Assembly (NCBI GenBank): GCA_027604185.1
Contig: JADGKB010000034.1
Span: forward strand, 1-64,000
Direction of reading: 5' to 3'
Length of the DNA: 64,000 nucleotides
Source of the DNA: Boothiomyces macroporosus
Taxonomy: Eukaryota; Chytridiomycota; Chytridiomycetes; Rhizophydiales; Terramycetaceae
The translations under genes and the position numbers were made by a program. Positions 55,202-64,000 of the stretch are shown here, one piece after another. The notes under the pieces were generated by a model that had not been told where the DNA came from, did no database searches, and saw only the letters and a list, made by a program, of their open reading frames with translations. Numbering within the stretch: position 1 is the first letter of the stretch; every line of letters begins with the position of its first letter.

Positions 55202-55526
55202 TTTAAAGAAAGAATTATAGTAGAACAGCATGACCTACAATAATTGACGTCATTACTATGGCAACATGAGTAAATCAAGTCTGAATATGACCTGATTAAG
55301 TTTAGACTTGTTGCTGTGGAGATGAATACGCGTAGAATTGTATTTGATCACGTAAATCAATTTGGAATTGTCATTTGATCCCTCGAGATATTTTTATTCA
55401 AAAGGCAAATGCATTGGGCTAACGAGATTGGCTTCAAGTTATATTAGTATTATTTAGGTAAGGTCCATCTCCTGTTCCTACGGAAGAGTCAAAAAAGACA
55501 TACTATGATGATATATTTTATTGGTA

Positions 55527-55721
55527 TTAATTATCCATGGTATCACATGGAGGGAATGGACAGAATGCTGCCGCTCTCTTGGAGTGAGATTTTACCACTG
55601 TTGGACATCCCGCACCAATGCAAAAAGTAGCATCCAATTCCCTTCTGACAATTCCAGCATCACGTTTTGATGGAGGTGGGATTGCAAGTGCAACCGCTGC
55701 AAGGATGAGAGTGATCTTCAT
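55527..55721 (-). CDS. small secreted peptide precursor 2 (two CX4C peptides, KR/RR sites)
   Basis: 64 residues. The signal peptide MKITLILAAVALA is followed by PPPSKR, then DAGIVRR, then a segment with FCIGAGCPTVV, then SHSKR, then AAAFCPFPPCDTMDN to the end. Dibasic sites thus bracket two peptides, each with a C-x4-C loop like the single one in precursor 1. This is the organisation of Kex2-processed pheromone or toxin-like propeptides. Function unknown. Confidence 0.65.
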   Translation of the reverse strand: MKITLILAAVALAIPPPSKRDAGIVRRELDATFCIGAGCPTVVKSHSKRAAAFCPFPPCDTMDN

Positions 55722-55888
55722 CTAGCAATGGGTTCCTCAGATCACTTTGTCAGTTTTATATAGTAGGACCCCAATACGACATTGTCCCTGTTTTATATGA
55801 TGAATGTAATCTAAAACACCATGAGAATCATTGTTCCCATCAACTTGGTGTTATTATTGTATAGAAAATGAAACTGGAGCATCAATTT

Positions 55889-56020
55889 ATTACTTTCTAG
55901 TTGCATAAGGGTTAGTTGGGTCAATTCCAAATCGTGAAGGAGGGACCGCCATTGCTGATGGGAGCGCTACAAAGAAACTGACAAGAACCCAGAGAGACAT
56001 GCCATCCATCACATTCATGG
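55889..56020 (-). CDS. very small secreted peptide precursor 3
   Basis: 43 residues. After MNVMDGMS comes a hydrophobic core LWVLVSFFVALPSAMA with a good signal-cleavage context, leaving about 18-20 residues (VPPSRFGIDPTNPYATRK) that end in RK. No Cys. It is the third in the row of small secreted genes. The short length limits confidence, but the signal-peptide architecture and position match its neighbours. Confidence 0.5.
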
Positions 56021-56148
56021 GAATTTATATGGCGTGGTCTGGGTTCATGTTCCAAACATCCACGCAAAGTAAAATAATGAGGGGGATAAGATAAACCCAA
56101 AATAGACTTAAATATTTATTCAAAGACCGAAAACATTTATGCAAGACC

Positions 56149-56601
56149 TTATTGACTGTGGTGTCCATGATATCCTTCATGCTTAGTTGTTGGCGGGTGG
56201 TATGGAATGGCTGTACCGCGATAGATAGGATCAGCTTCAGCTTCTCTTTTATGGTTGTTATTTCCTCCATAGTGTTCGTGTTTTCTTGGAGGAGGTGGTG
56301 GAGGATGATAAAAGGAAGCAATATTAGCATCAGCTTCTCTTTTGTGGTTGTTGTTACCATTATAGTGCTCGTGCTTTATAGGAGGGCGTGGTGGTGGTGG
56401 ATGATGGAAATAGACTATATTTGCTTCTCTTTTATGAACATGATTACCACCATTGTGTTCATGTTTCTTTGGTGGTTGGCCAAAGATATTTGGTTCAGGT
56501 TCAGCGTCTCTTTTAAGTAAATCGTTTGGTATGTGTTTGAACCACCACGGTGAAGGGACTGGTGCTGCATTTATAGCCAAGAGACAGAGACTAAACTTCA
56601 T
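56149..56601 (-). CDS. multi-copy Kex2/Ste13-type secreted propeptide
   Basis: 150 residues from the ATG at 56601. A short signal peptide (MKFSLCLLAINAAPVPSP) precedes four KR sites, each followed by EA, DA or EAEA, the classic Kex2 + dipeptidyl-aminopeptidase arrangement of alpha-factor precursors. Each site starts a 25-30-residue unit: a short hydrophobic core (NIFG, NIVYF, NIASFY, PIYRGTAIPY), a poly-Pro stretch, KHEHY/KHEGY, and a Gly/Asn/His tail ending HKR. The units are related but not identical, suggesting diversified mature peptides. The His/Asn/Pro composition is unlike known fungal pheromones. Possible roles are pheromone, metal-binding peptide or effector. Confidence 0.75.
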   Translation of the reverse strand: MKFSLCLLAINAAPVPSPWWFKHIPNDLLKRDAEPEPNIFGQPPKKHEHNGGNHVHKREANIVYFHHPPPPRPPIKHEHYNGNNNHKREADANIASFYHPPPPPPRKHEHYGGNNNHKREAEADPIYRGTAIPYHPPTTKHEGYHGHHSQ

Positions 56602-56789
56602 TTTCAAGAACGGATCACAATTGGATATTTATATCTGGTGGCAGGGTGGAAGCTGCTTCATCCACATTGAGTAAACATTGTGTGATATTCTCCACTTGCC
56701 TGCTCATTGTTGATCACCCTAGCGTGGATAACTATTAGAATTTGGTAATTTGCCACCAAAGCACTATGAGGGGTTGAGGAATATATTTG

Positions 56790-57045
56790 GGAATCTTCAT
56801 GAGAATGTACTTGGGAATCATTACCACCGCAAAAAGTAAGATCAACAGTCCTCACAATTTCCGATCCAAGAAGAAAATGGTAAAAGTCCATGGCTTGCTG
56901 GGTTGTAAAAACCCTCAGTGTATCGAGCAAGTTGGTGGAATGAGATACTGGAACAGAGATACGTCAAGTACCTGCAATATGCTGCAAATTGTCAAATCCC
57001 TTCTGGATGGAAATGGAAGACCAAATCCATTTAAAAGAACTAGTA
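56790..57045 (+). pseudogene. relic resembling the C-terminus of a Fanzor/TnpB-like nuclease
   Basis: The frame around MVKVHGLLGCKNPQC...RYWNRD...N.LQIVKSLLDGNGRPNPFKRT resembles the C-terminal zinc ribbon and RuvC-III part (NRD followed by a spaced Asn) of eukaryotic TnpB homologues (Fanzor), including the xNGxxPxxFxR end. The first Cys pair of the ribbon is missing (TTAKSKINSPHNF where CxxC would be) and no upstream nuclease domain exists, because the next gene upstream is the minus-strand propeptide. Most likely a decayed end of a mobile-element gene. The frame stays open to 57218 without further similarity. Confidence 0.45.
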
Positions 57046-57316
57046 ATGATCTTTCTGATATAGCGTCTACAATTGCTGTTCCTACCGATAATCCCGGGGG
57101 AAGTTGTCTGAAGGGTTCTGCCCTTTGCCCAATTATTGGGTGGGATTATGGGTGGGATTTAAAGGATACATGTCAGTCAGCAATTTTTTGTCACTTGCTG
57201 TACATTTTTCAACTTTGAAACTCCCCACTACTGCTTGTGTAACAAAGAAATTGGCTTTTCAAGAAATTCAAAATCAAAAAGAGAATATAAAAACTAGAAT
57301 TCAATAGCAATTATAT

Positions 57317-58015
57317 TTAAACCATTTCTGCAAATCTATCCCCAAATCTTTTGAGTGCACTGTACACTTTGATCTGCATTTCGTTCACAGGACAATCGTG
57401 GATATCGTTCCGCAACTCCCATTCATCAGCATCACACTCTACATCGTCATCATAATCAAAATATTCCATCATATACTGGACTTTTTTGAGTATCTCCTGG
57501 ATATCCTTCTTTTTCCTTTTCGAAGCTTCTAAGTAAGGTATTCAATTACTTGCAGTTTCCTTCTTTTCTTCCTTTTCCTCTTCATTCTCTTTAAGCGACT
57601 CTTGCTTTTCAGGAGACTCTCGTTCTTTTTCCTCCTCTTTATCGCTGGTCCTTCTTCTCCTCTTCTTTTCTATGGTTGGCTCTTCTAGCATCGCATCAAA
57701 GTCAGAGATCCTTGAATTCATTGTATTCCTTCTTCCTCCTTCTCTTTTTTTGGTAACAAACAGGCTAGGTGAGTAACAGATACAGATAATATGGATGCCC
57801 TTCTGGTTTACATTCCTCACAATAATAATTTCTACATTAACAAATTGGTACTTTGGTAATTTCTTTCCCAAGTTTACACATTCGCAATGTTGCCAAACAG
57901 AACAGGTTTCACACTGGATCATTGTCCCAATAGATTCTGATATAAGTTTGGTATTACCGCTTGTGCCGCATACACAGCGAGTAACTTCATCATCGCTATC
58001 GTCTTTCCTCTTCAT
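57317..58015 (-). CDS. PHD-finger chromatin protein
   Basis: Four exons (58015-57852, 57831-57784, 57764-57550, 57528-57317; introns 20, 19, 21 nt) encode about 212 residues. The PHD finger is complete only after splicing: RCVCG, MIQCETCSVWQHCECVNLG, then YYCEECKPEGHPYY, the type that reads methylated histone H3 (Cti6/BYE1-like). A long Lys/Glu-rich charged region follows (about 110-160), then a C-terminal part with DYDDDVECDADEWELRNDIHDCP. Nuclear; likely part of a histone-modifying complex. Confidence 0.85.
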
Positions 58016-58814
58016 ATCTCTGCAAGTTAAATTTTTTACTTTTGTTTTACTTTAGAAATGCGTGTGGCTTGGCTAGCAAATGTTTGAATAATTGAGAGCT
58101 GAACTTGAGCAAGAGATTGTGGATTAATATTAAGTGTAGCAGTAGCCAAGGCAAAATACTTGAGCAATTTATCTGGTTGATTGAAGCAATATACATCATA
58201 TCTGTGTTGCTATGCATAGCTACTACAGAACTATTAGTTGCTATATGTCGGACAGTCAAATTCAGCCTGCTGTTCGCTATTATTCAAGCCGGTTCATTAG
58301 AGCAAGTGCACCGGTTTCTAGATTTCCATGCTCATCGGGATCGAAAACGGCTCTGTAGTAGAAATCAGGCTAGTGGCTTGAGTAAGCGTAATTCAAGCGG
58401 ACCAGATGACTAGTGATAATCTGGTAGCGGTTCGCAAGGTGGATTTCTAAAGTCTTGACTGTGATTTCAAGACAGGAAAGCCGCTTATACTAAGAAGGTT
58501 AGGATGCCCACTTTGTCCGGTGTGCCAACTACCTTTGAAAGCTATTGAACGGGATATTAAATGCGGCATTTCCCTTTTAGAAAATTCAAAAAAGTGCCCC
58601 GCACCAAATCAAAAGGTTTTCAAAGGGATTATTCTCGCCCTACAGCTGATTTATAATTGAGAAATACTATCCTGGGAATCCCATACCAATCGCACTGCTC
58701 AAGGCCAGCTTTGAATAAACAACTCTCTGTATCAGGCTTATCCGTCGTCGCACAAGATTTTTACCACCTGACAAGGTCACTATAAATTGCGGCAGCAACT
58801 TTTTCAAAAAAAAC
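58016..58814. other. divergent promoter region PHD / PNP, no gene supported
   Basis: About 800 bp. A plus-strand 102-codon frame (58105-58413) with one hydrophobic stretch is open but has no recognisable family, signal peptide or splice support. No tRNA or snRNA was identified by eye. Confidence 0.45.
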
Positions 58815-59825
58815 ATGACCACTCCAAACAATTTACCAGTATCTACAAGCAATTACTTTGATATAACTACATATCAAGAAACCGCCACATTCTTGATCGA
58901 CAAGCTTCCTTCTCATCTAAAGACAATCAAGCTTGGTGTCGTTTGTGGATCTGGATTGGGTGGATTAGTAGAATGCTTTGATGGCGAAACCGTTTCTTTT
59001 GATTACAAGGATATCCCTCACTTTCCTGTATCAACTGGTACCTTGTACTAATCTCAGTTCATGGCCATGCCGGAAAGTTTGTTTTTGGTATGATTGGAAA
59101 CACTCCAACCGTATGTATGCTTGGAAGAATGCACTTGTATGAAGGACACCCTCCAATTAGAACCGCATTTCCTATCAGGATTATGCGCCAGTTGGGTGCG
59201 CAGAATTTGATTGTTACAAATGCAGGTACTCTTAATTAATATTAGCTGGTGGATTGAACAAGGATTTCAAAGTTGGCGATTTCATGATCATTAGAGATCA
59301 TGTTTCTTTTGCTGGAATGGCTGGTCAAAATGCGTTGATTGGTCATAATATCGAACAGTTAGGTCCAAGGTTTCCACCTGTATCGGATGCCTACGATTTC
59401 GACTTGAGAGTAATCGCAGCTCAAGTTGGATTTGATTTAGGATTAGAATCAACTCTTCGTGAAGGTATTTACACTTTTGTTGGTAATTTTTATTTAATTT
59501 AGCTGGACCTAGTTTTGAAACCAGGGCAGAGGCAAGATTCCTTCGCGATGCTCTACATGGCGATTGCGTAGGAATGTCTACAGTGCCAGAAGTTGTTGTT
59601 GCCAAACACTGCGGTTTAAAAGTCTTGGGGCTGTCTTTGATTACCAACAAAGTCTCTGTTGGATATGGAAGATCCGCTTTGGAACACGTTCGCAACAAGG
59701 GAGGTAGCAGTGCAATGGCAGACGATGAATTGAACCTCGCCAGTCATGAAGAGGTGTTGGAAACCAGCAAAGTTAGATCGATAGTGTTTACTGACTACGT
59801 AAGGAAAATCATAAAATCTCTTTAA
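58815..59825 (+). CDS. PNP: purine nucleoside phosphorylase
   Basis: Four exons (58815-59037, 59058-59225, 59246-59482, 59503-59825; three 20-nt introns) encode about 316 residues of the trimeric PNP family. Visible motifs: GVVCGSGLGGL (phosphate Ser), VHGHAGKF, GRMHLYEGHP (phosphate Arg/His), TNAAGGLN, GPSFETRAEARFLR (base-binding Glu/Phe), GMSTVPEVVVAKHCG and ITNK (Asn for the purine). It splits inosine/guanosine to base and ribose-1-P in purine salvage. N-terminal start by Met before the family's usual short lead. Confidence 0.95.
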
Positions 59826-60079
59826 TATAATCCCCATCGTTACTAGTAACACCACCCATATATTACTCATCTAAGCGATTATATCCGAGCAGTAGGGTGT
59901 GATTCATACCGCAACAGACCTTTGCAGAAATCAGCACCACCCAAACACAGTGGTGGATCAGGACCCAAATATAAAAGAAGAATTTCCTTCTAGCACAGCA
60001 GAACCTCAAAATTCCTAATTCTAATTGTAAATTTCTTTATTTAGATTTTCCATTGTATAAATTGACTTTTTCACCAACA

Positions 60080-62837
60080 ATGAGTGATAAGACGACACTG
60101 CAGAAATTAGCTATGAACAGAGACAACACTGACAGATCTGAAGATATGATCGCCAGCAACATAGAGTCATTTGTACAGGGAGATGGTATTTGTTATTAAT
60201 GAAGAAAAGGAGTCTAAGAATGTAAATACGGTGCTCACAGCAATTGCGAGCAAATCCAATTTTGATTATCCATCAAATGATTCGCTAGTGGCATTAGCAG
60301 AAGATAAAGTAAATTACAAAGTGCAGATAAAGGAACATCAGCGAAAGACGTCGTTTTTGAAGGACTCGAAACAGCCTAGTCAGCAGCCAATTTCTAAAGC
60401 TACAACCTTACCTATTAATAGACCTATGAGTGCCTATAGCCACGCTAAGCCAGCCAGCCATCAAAAAATGGAGAGCACGGGCACTACAAACGATAATTCA
60501 CAAAGTAACCTTCTGGAAAAACAAGGGAATTCCTTAGATAAATCAACCAACATTATCGAAAAGCAAGCGAAATCGCCAGTGTCTGCTCCTAGTACTCCAA
60601 CAAAGCCAGCATTAAGCCCAACTTCAGGAAAACCGGCAAGTCCCAATCCTCGGGATGACAAGGGCAAAAATAAATCGCTGGAATTGAAATCACTAGGTAT
60701 ATTGTATTTTAATTAGACACTTCTCATGCTTTGACAGCCCAAGAGCTAGAGTACTGGGAGGAATCAAAAACCGCAGGTGTAGGACCAGGACTATCTTCAC
60801 CTCTTCCTCCAACAGATGACAAGAGTAATTTTTTATTAACCCAAAGAAATCGCAGATACAGTAAACTACTATCACCAAGTAAAACTCTACTCTGTAAAGG
60901 TTTTGCACTGCTGCGAACAGTTAAAGTCTGTACGACAGGATGGCAGGATAACCTTATTGCAAGAATTCGTATCTCACTTCAGACTAGTTAGGGATTGCTT
61001 GCGAAAATTTATCGATTTAATGGTCGGGTCTACTAGTATCGCTGATCTGAAAAGAAACGGAGTCGACTTGTTGAAATATGAAATATTAATGACTACAGAA
61101 TTTTTGTTGGGCAATGGATCAAGCCCAAATGCGATTGAATTTAAAAGATTGGTAAGCTACGTTTAATTCAGTTTGAGCAATTGAATACTAATATTGATAC
61201 TGTAATGCGAAAATATCAACCAGCCAGCAAAGTAAATCTTTCTTAACGTGTAGACTATGGTAAAGCAATGTGCAGGGTTCAAAGAAGAATCATGTTACGA
61301 TGGTCCATTCTTTATCGCCGATGAAGTTTCTTATGTGGACATGCAATTGGAACATATGCCCGATGTGCATTATTACAGAAGACACTTTGTTAATCAAGGT
61401 AATTCATGGGTAATCCAGAACACACTACTTTTGTTGGGCATCTTGAAAAATATGGGCCTGTCATCATTTCGCTAAAGAAGGAAGACCCAATCGACAAATC
61501 GTTCGAAAATAAGGATGGGTCATATAGAGTTATCTTCAGATCCAAGGACCATCCTGACAGAAGAGAACTACTACCAGGCTCTCATATCAAAAAGTCGTTT
61601 TTGGGTCGCAAACACTCTACCAAGCAGGTGTTACAATTACTGCACAAGGATATAAATTTATCTAAATTGAAGCAAGTAGAAAAAGATCACAATATTGAAA
61701 ACAAGATTTTGAAGCTAGACGAGCTTAAAGTACGTTGTTTTTAATTCTAGTATCGTGACAAATACAAATTTGGTGTGCTCTTGGTGAAGCCAGGCCAAAC
61801 TACAGACAACGAATACTTTAGCAATGGTACTTGACAAATAACTGTAGTGTCTGGAAGCCCTGCTTATGAGAAATTCCTGACTTGTCTGGGGGATAAGGTA
61901 GAGTTATTGAATTTCAAAGGGTTTGCCGGTGGTTTGGATACTACCCACGGGAGAACTGGCAAGTACTCTATCTACAACGCTTGGAAAGATTACGAAATTA
62001 TGTATCACTGCTCTACTTATTTGCCTTACAGCGAAGAAGACTCGCAGCAAATTGAAAGGAAGAGACATTTAGGAAATGGTACTTTTCTTCTTATGTAGAT
62101 ATTATTAATATTGTATATTTAGATGGGGATGTTCAATTTGACCCAAAAAGTATAAAAACACAATTTACACACATATATATATTAGTTAAGCACGAAATCG
62201 TAGTAGTTAATGGCCAAAGTATTGACGGTTACAGAGTAGCAATGACAAGCAGCGTTGACGTTCCAAAGTTCGGTCCTCCTCTTCCAAACCCACCAGTTTT
62301 CGATTCATATATTCGTCTAAACCAGTTCCTTATGGCTAAATGTAACCATTTTCTAATCTAGTAATTAATGGAGAAAACGCCGCTTTGAAAGCTCCAAAGT
62401 TCTCCAAACCAAATGAACGCGCACATCATGCAATGTTTGATGATATTGTGGAAGAGTTTTTGCAGCCAGCTAGGGTTCCAAGCAGTAAATCTGATCGCAA
62501 AAAAGTTGCCAAATCAATGATTCTTTCCCCATCAGACAAGGAAACGCCAATGCAGATGCACAAGATATTTACACAAGGATTGAAGCAACGCCAATCTTTC
62601 CATGGAAGTGCTCCAGAAGTCAATACGCCAATTACTGCTCACTCTCCATTTAATGTGCAAAATTATCCACCACCTCCAGGGCCATTACAAAAACCAAGAT
62701 CGGACACTCCATCCAAAGATTCGTTAAATTCGCTAACAAAGCAAGAGCAAGTAATGGAGACTATGGCTGATAGCAGCCCATTAGACTTGAGAAGTTCCCA
62801 CTCCAAATCAGAACCTATGCTGACAAAAGGAAAATAG
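60080..62837 (+). CDS. Rap-type GTPase-activating protein (RapGAP domain)
   Basis: Eleven exons, with introns at 60186-60204, 60697-60716, 60825-60846, 61152-61171, 61232-61253, 61399-61418, 61730-61750, 61827-61847, 62079-62098 and 62342-62361, encode about 850 residues. The RapGAP core is seen across exons: GPVIISLKKE, FGVLLVKPGQTTDNEYFSN, FLTCLGDKVELLNFKGFAGGLD, YEIMYHCSTYLPY, and ERKRHLGNDIINIV containing the catalytic Asn (formed at a splice junction). The first 200 residues are a Ser/Pro/Lys-rich disordered region and the last 170 a Pro/Ser-rich tail. It stimulates GTP hydrolysis by Rap/Rheb-like GTPases. The most intron-dense gene here. Confidence 0.9.
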
Positions 62838-62871
62838 TTTAAATAAATACAAGTTTTAGAAAAGGATTTAT

Positions 62872-64000
62872 TTAGTCATGCCATTCTGCTCCAGTTGTTA
62901 GAGCAATAAAGGCATACATGTCGGCTTTCTTTTCGAGAACCATAGAAATTGGCTGGCCAGCGCCGTGTCCAGCTTTGATTTCTAAATTAATAAAAGTTAC
63001 CAATGCGTCCCAAAACAATTTTACCCTTCTTGTGTTGCATTTCGGCAATTAGCTTCAAAGAATGTAAAGGAACAACCCTATCATCATGGTCTCCGGTCAA
63101 AATCATGATTGGTGGGTTCTTGCCTGTTACATTGTGCAGTGGTGAGAAATTCCTCACTACTTCAAAATCTTCTTTGACGTCTGGATCACCATAGTCGGAT
63201 TTCCAGGCATACCCGATGGTGAATTTGTGGAATCTGTACAAGTCCATCACACCTACTTCAGCAACTGCACATCCAAACAGTTCAGGGGCTTGGTTTACGC
63301 ACGCACCGATAAGTAACCCGCCGTTACTTCCACCATTAATAGTAATAAGATTGTGAGAGGTGTATTTTTCTTTTACCAGGTATTTAGCAGCATACTGGAA
63401 ATCGTCAAATACATTCTGCTTGTTCTTTAATCTTCCTTGGTTGTGCCAGCCTAAACCAAACTCACCACCACCGCGCAAGTTAGCAATGCAGTAAATTCCA
63501 TCAAAGTGTTGTACGAATGAAAGAATAGTTGTAGAAAATGAGGGTAAAATAGGAACTCCAAATCCACCATACCCATACAAGACTGCTGGATTTGCAGAGT
63601 TTAGTTCAATATCTTTCTTGTGGATAATGTACATTGGAATCAATGTACCATCTTTTGAAGGATAAAAGACTTGAGTGGTTGTTAAATTATTTAAATCAAA
63701 CTTGACCTTTTGCTGAATGATGGAGTGTGAAGTGTTGAAATCGTATTTGAAAATTTCTCCAGGAATCGTGAATGAAGAAATTTTGTAAAAGAAGTAGTCA
63801 TCCTTTTCCTTTCCGTCTAGTTCAACAACCATCGCTCCAGTTGGTAATTCGATATTCTTGATAAACTGCCCATTAAGATCATAGATTTCCATGACGTGTT
63901 GGACATTTTCCAATCTGACAGTGACAAACAAATTATTGACCGGTAAAACACTTTCTAAAACGCTAGTCTTTTCCGGAATAATAGTTTTGAATCCTTCTTC
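62872..64000 (-). CDS. prolyl oligopeptidase (S9A), C-terminal part
   Basis: Exons 64000-63001 (running off the window) and 62981-62872, joined across a 19-nt intron, give the C-terminal 369 residues. The catalytic triad is visible: GGSNGGLLIG (Ser), DHDDRVVP (Asp) and KAGHGAGQP (His, in the last exon). YGYGGFGVPILPSF and NLRGGGEFGLGWH are typical of the family. Cytosolic serine peptidase that cleaves after proline in peptides shorter than about 30 residues, so it could also process or degrade short peptides. The beta-propeller and the start lie beyond 64000. Confidence 0.95.

Noticed and set aside
56658..56930. 90-codon minus-strand frame opposite the Fanzor-like relic
   Set aside because: Lies antisense to the segment with zinc-ribbon similarity and has no domain or signal peptide.
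1..64000. tRNA, rRNA or spliceosomal snRNA genes
   Set aside because: Visual search for T-loop boxes, 5S promoter elements and U2/U5/U6 core sequences found no convincing candidate. A covariance-model search would be decisive.
1..64000. Nucleomorph origin suggested by about 20-nt introns
   Set aside because: Gene content (secreted proteases, ATPases, ropporin, hydrogenase, ceramidases) and GC content do not fit the reduced, AT-rich chlorarachniophyte nucleomorphs.

Overview
This is nuclear DNA of a compact, intron-rich eukaryote. It has no operons, and neighbouring genes often lie 10-150 bp apart on either strand. The gene set (MTC1, ATG22, JAZF1/SFP1-type zinc fingers, an RNA polymerase II tail of regular heptads, alkaline ceramidases, Kex2-type propeptides) points to the fungal side of the opisthokonts. 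A ropporin-like flagellar protein, two type IIC (Na+/K+-type) P-ATPases, a glucuronokinase fusion, a Crinkler-like relic and an [FeFe]-hydrogenase argue against a yeast or mould. They suggest a zoosporic early-diverging fungus or close relative (chytrid, blastocladid, rozellid or aphelid grade). I cannot name the species.

The most striking property is splicing. Joining exons by protein homology gave 76 introns. 74 of them are 19-22 nt, start with GT (one GC), usually carry a TAAY/TAAT-like branch motif a few bases before the AG, and are hardly more than 5' site + branch + 3' site. The other two are 41 nt each, and both can be read as two canonical ultra-short introns, one pair abutting and one nested. 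One aldo/keto reductase gene has 7-nt and 14-nt microexons between such introns.

Layout: 1-2.1 kb, decayed Crinkler-like gene. 2.7-10.1 kb, PhzF-like isomerase, PGM2, an orphan 7TM protein, PP2A methylesterase and a nucleotidyltransferase-glucuronokinase fusion. 10.2-13.1 kb, two aspartic proteases, one with its first catalytic Asp lost. 13.1-20.7 kb, MESH1 hydrolase, minisatellite, two alkaline ceramidases flanking an F-box protein, ATG22, MTC1. 20.9-25.3 kb, four tandem 7TM receptor-like genes. 25.4-30.9 kb, RPB1. 31.4-34.3 kb, SOD1, zinc-finger protein, aldo/keto reductase. 34.5-40.9 kb, two tandem P-type ATPases with gene-conversion tracts. 41.2-47.2 kb, ropporin-like, F-box/JmjC, two tandem orphan membrane proteins, a mitochondrial carrier. 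48.9-54.9 kb, TFIP11/NTR1, [FeFe]-hydrogenase, Nudix hydrolase, orphan. 55.0-56.6 kb, four small secreted-peptide genes in a row, one a multi-copy Kex2-type propeptide. 56.8-57.0 kb, a relic resembling a Fanzor/TnpB C-terminus. 57.3-64 kb, PHD finger, purine nucleoside phosphorylase, RapGAP, prolyl oligopeptidase (cut by the window end).

Most genes are unrelated housekeeping functions. Possible functional themes are signalling (two 7TM receptor-like clusters, the secreted peptides, RapGAP), sphingolipid turnover (ceramidases), and an anaerobic electron sink (hydrogenase). The link between peptides and receptors is only a hypothesis. No tRNA, rRNA, CRISPR array or intact transposon was recognised.
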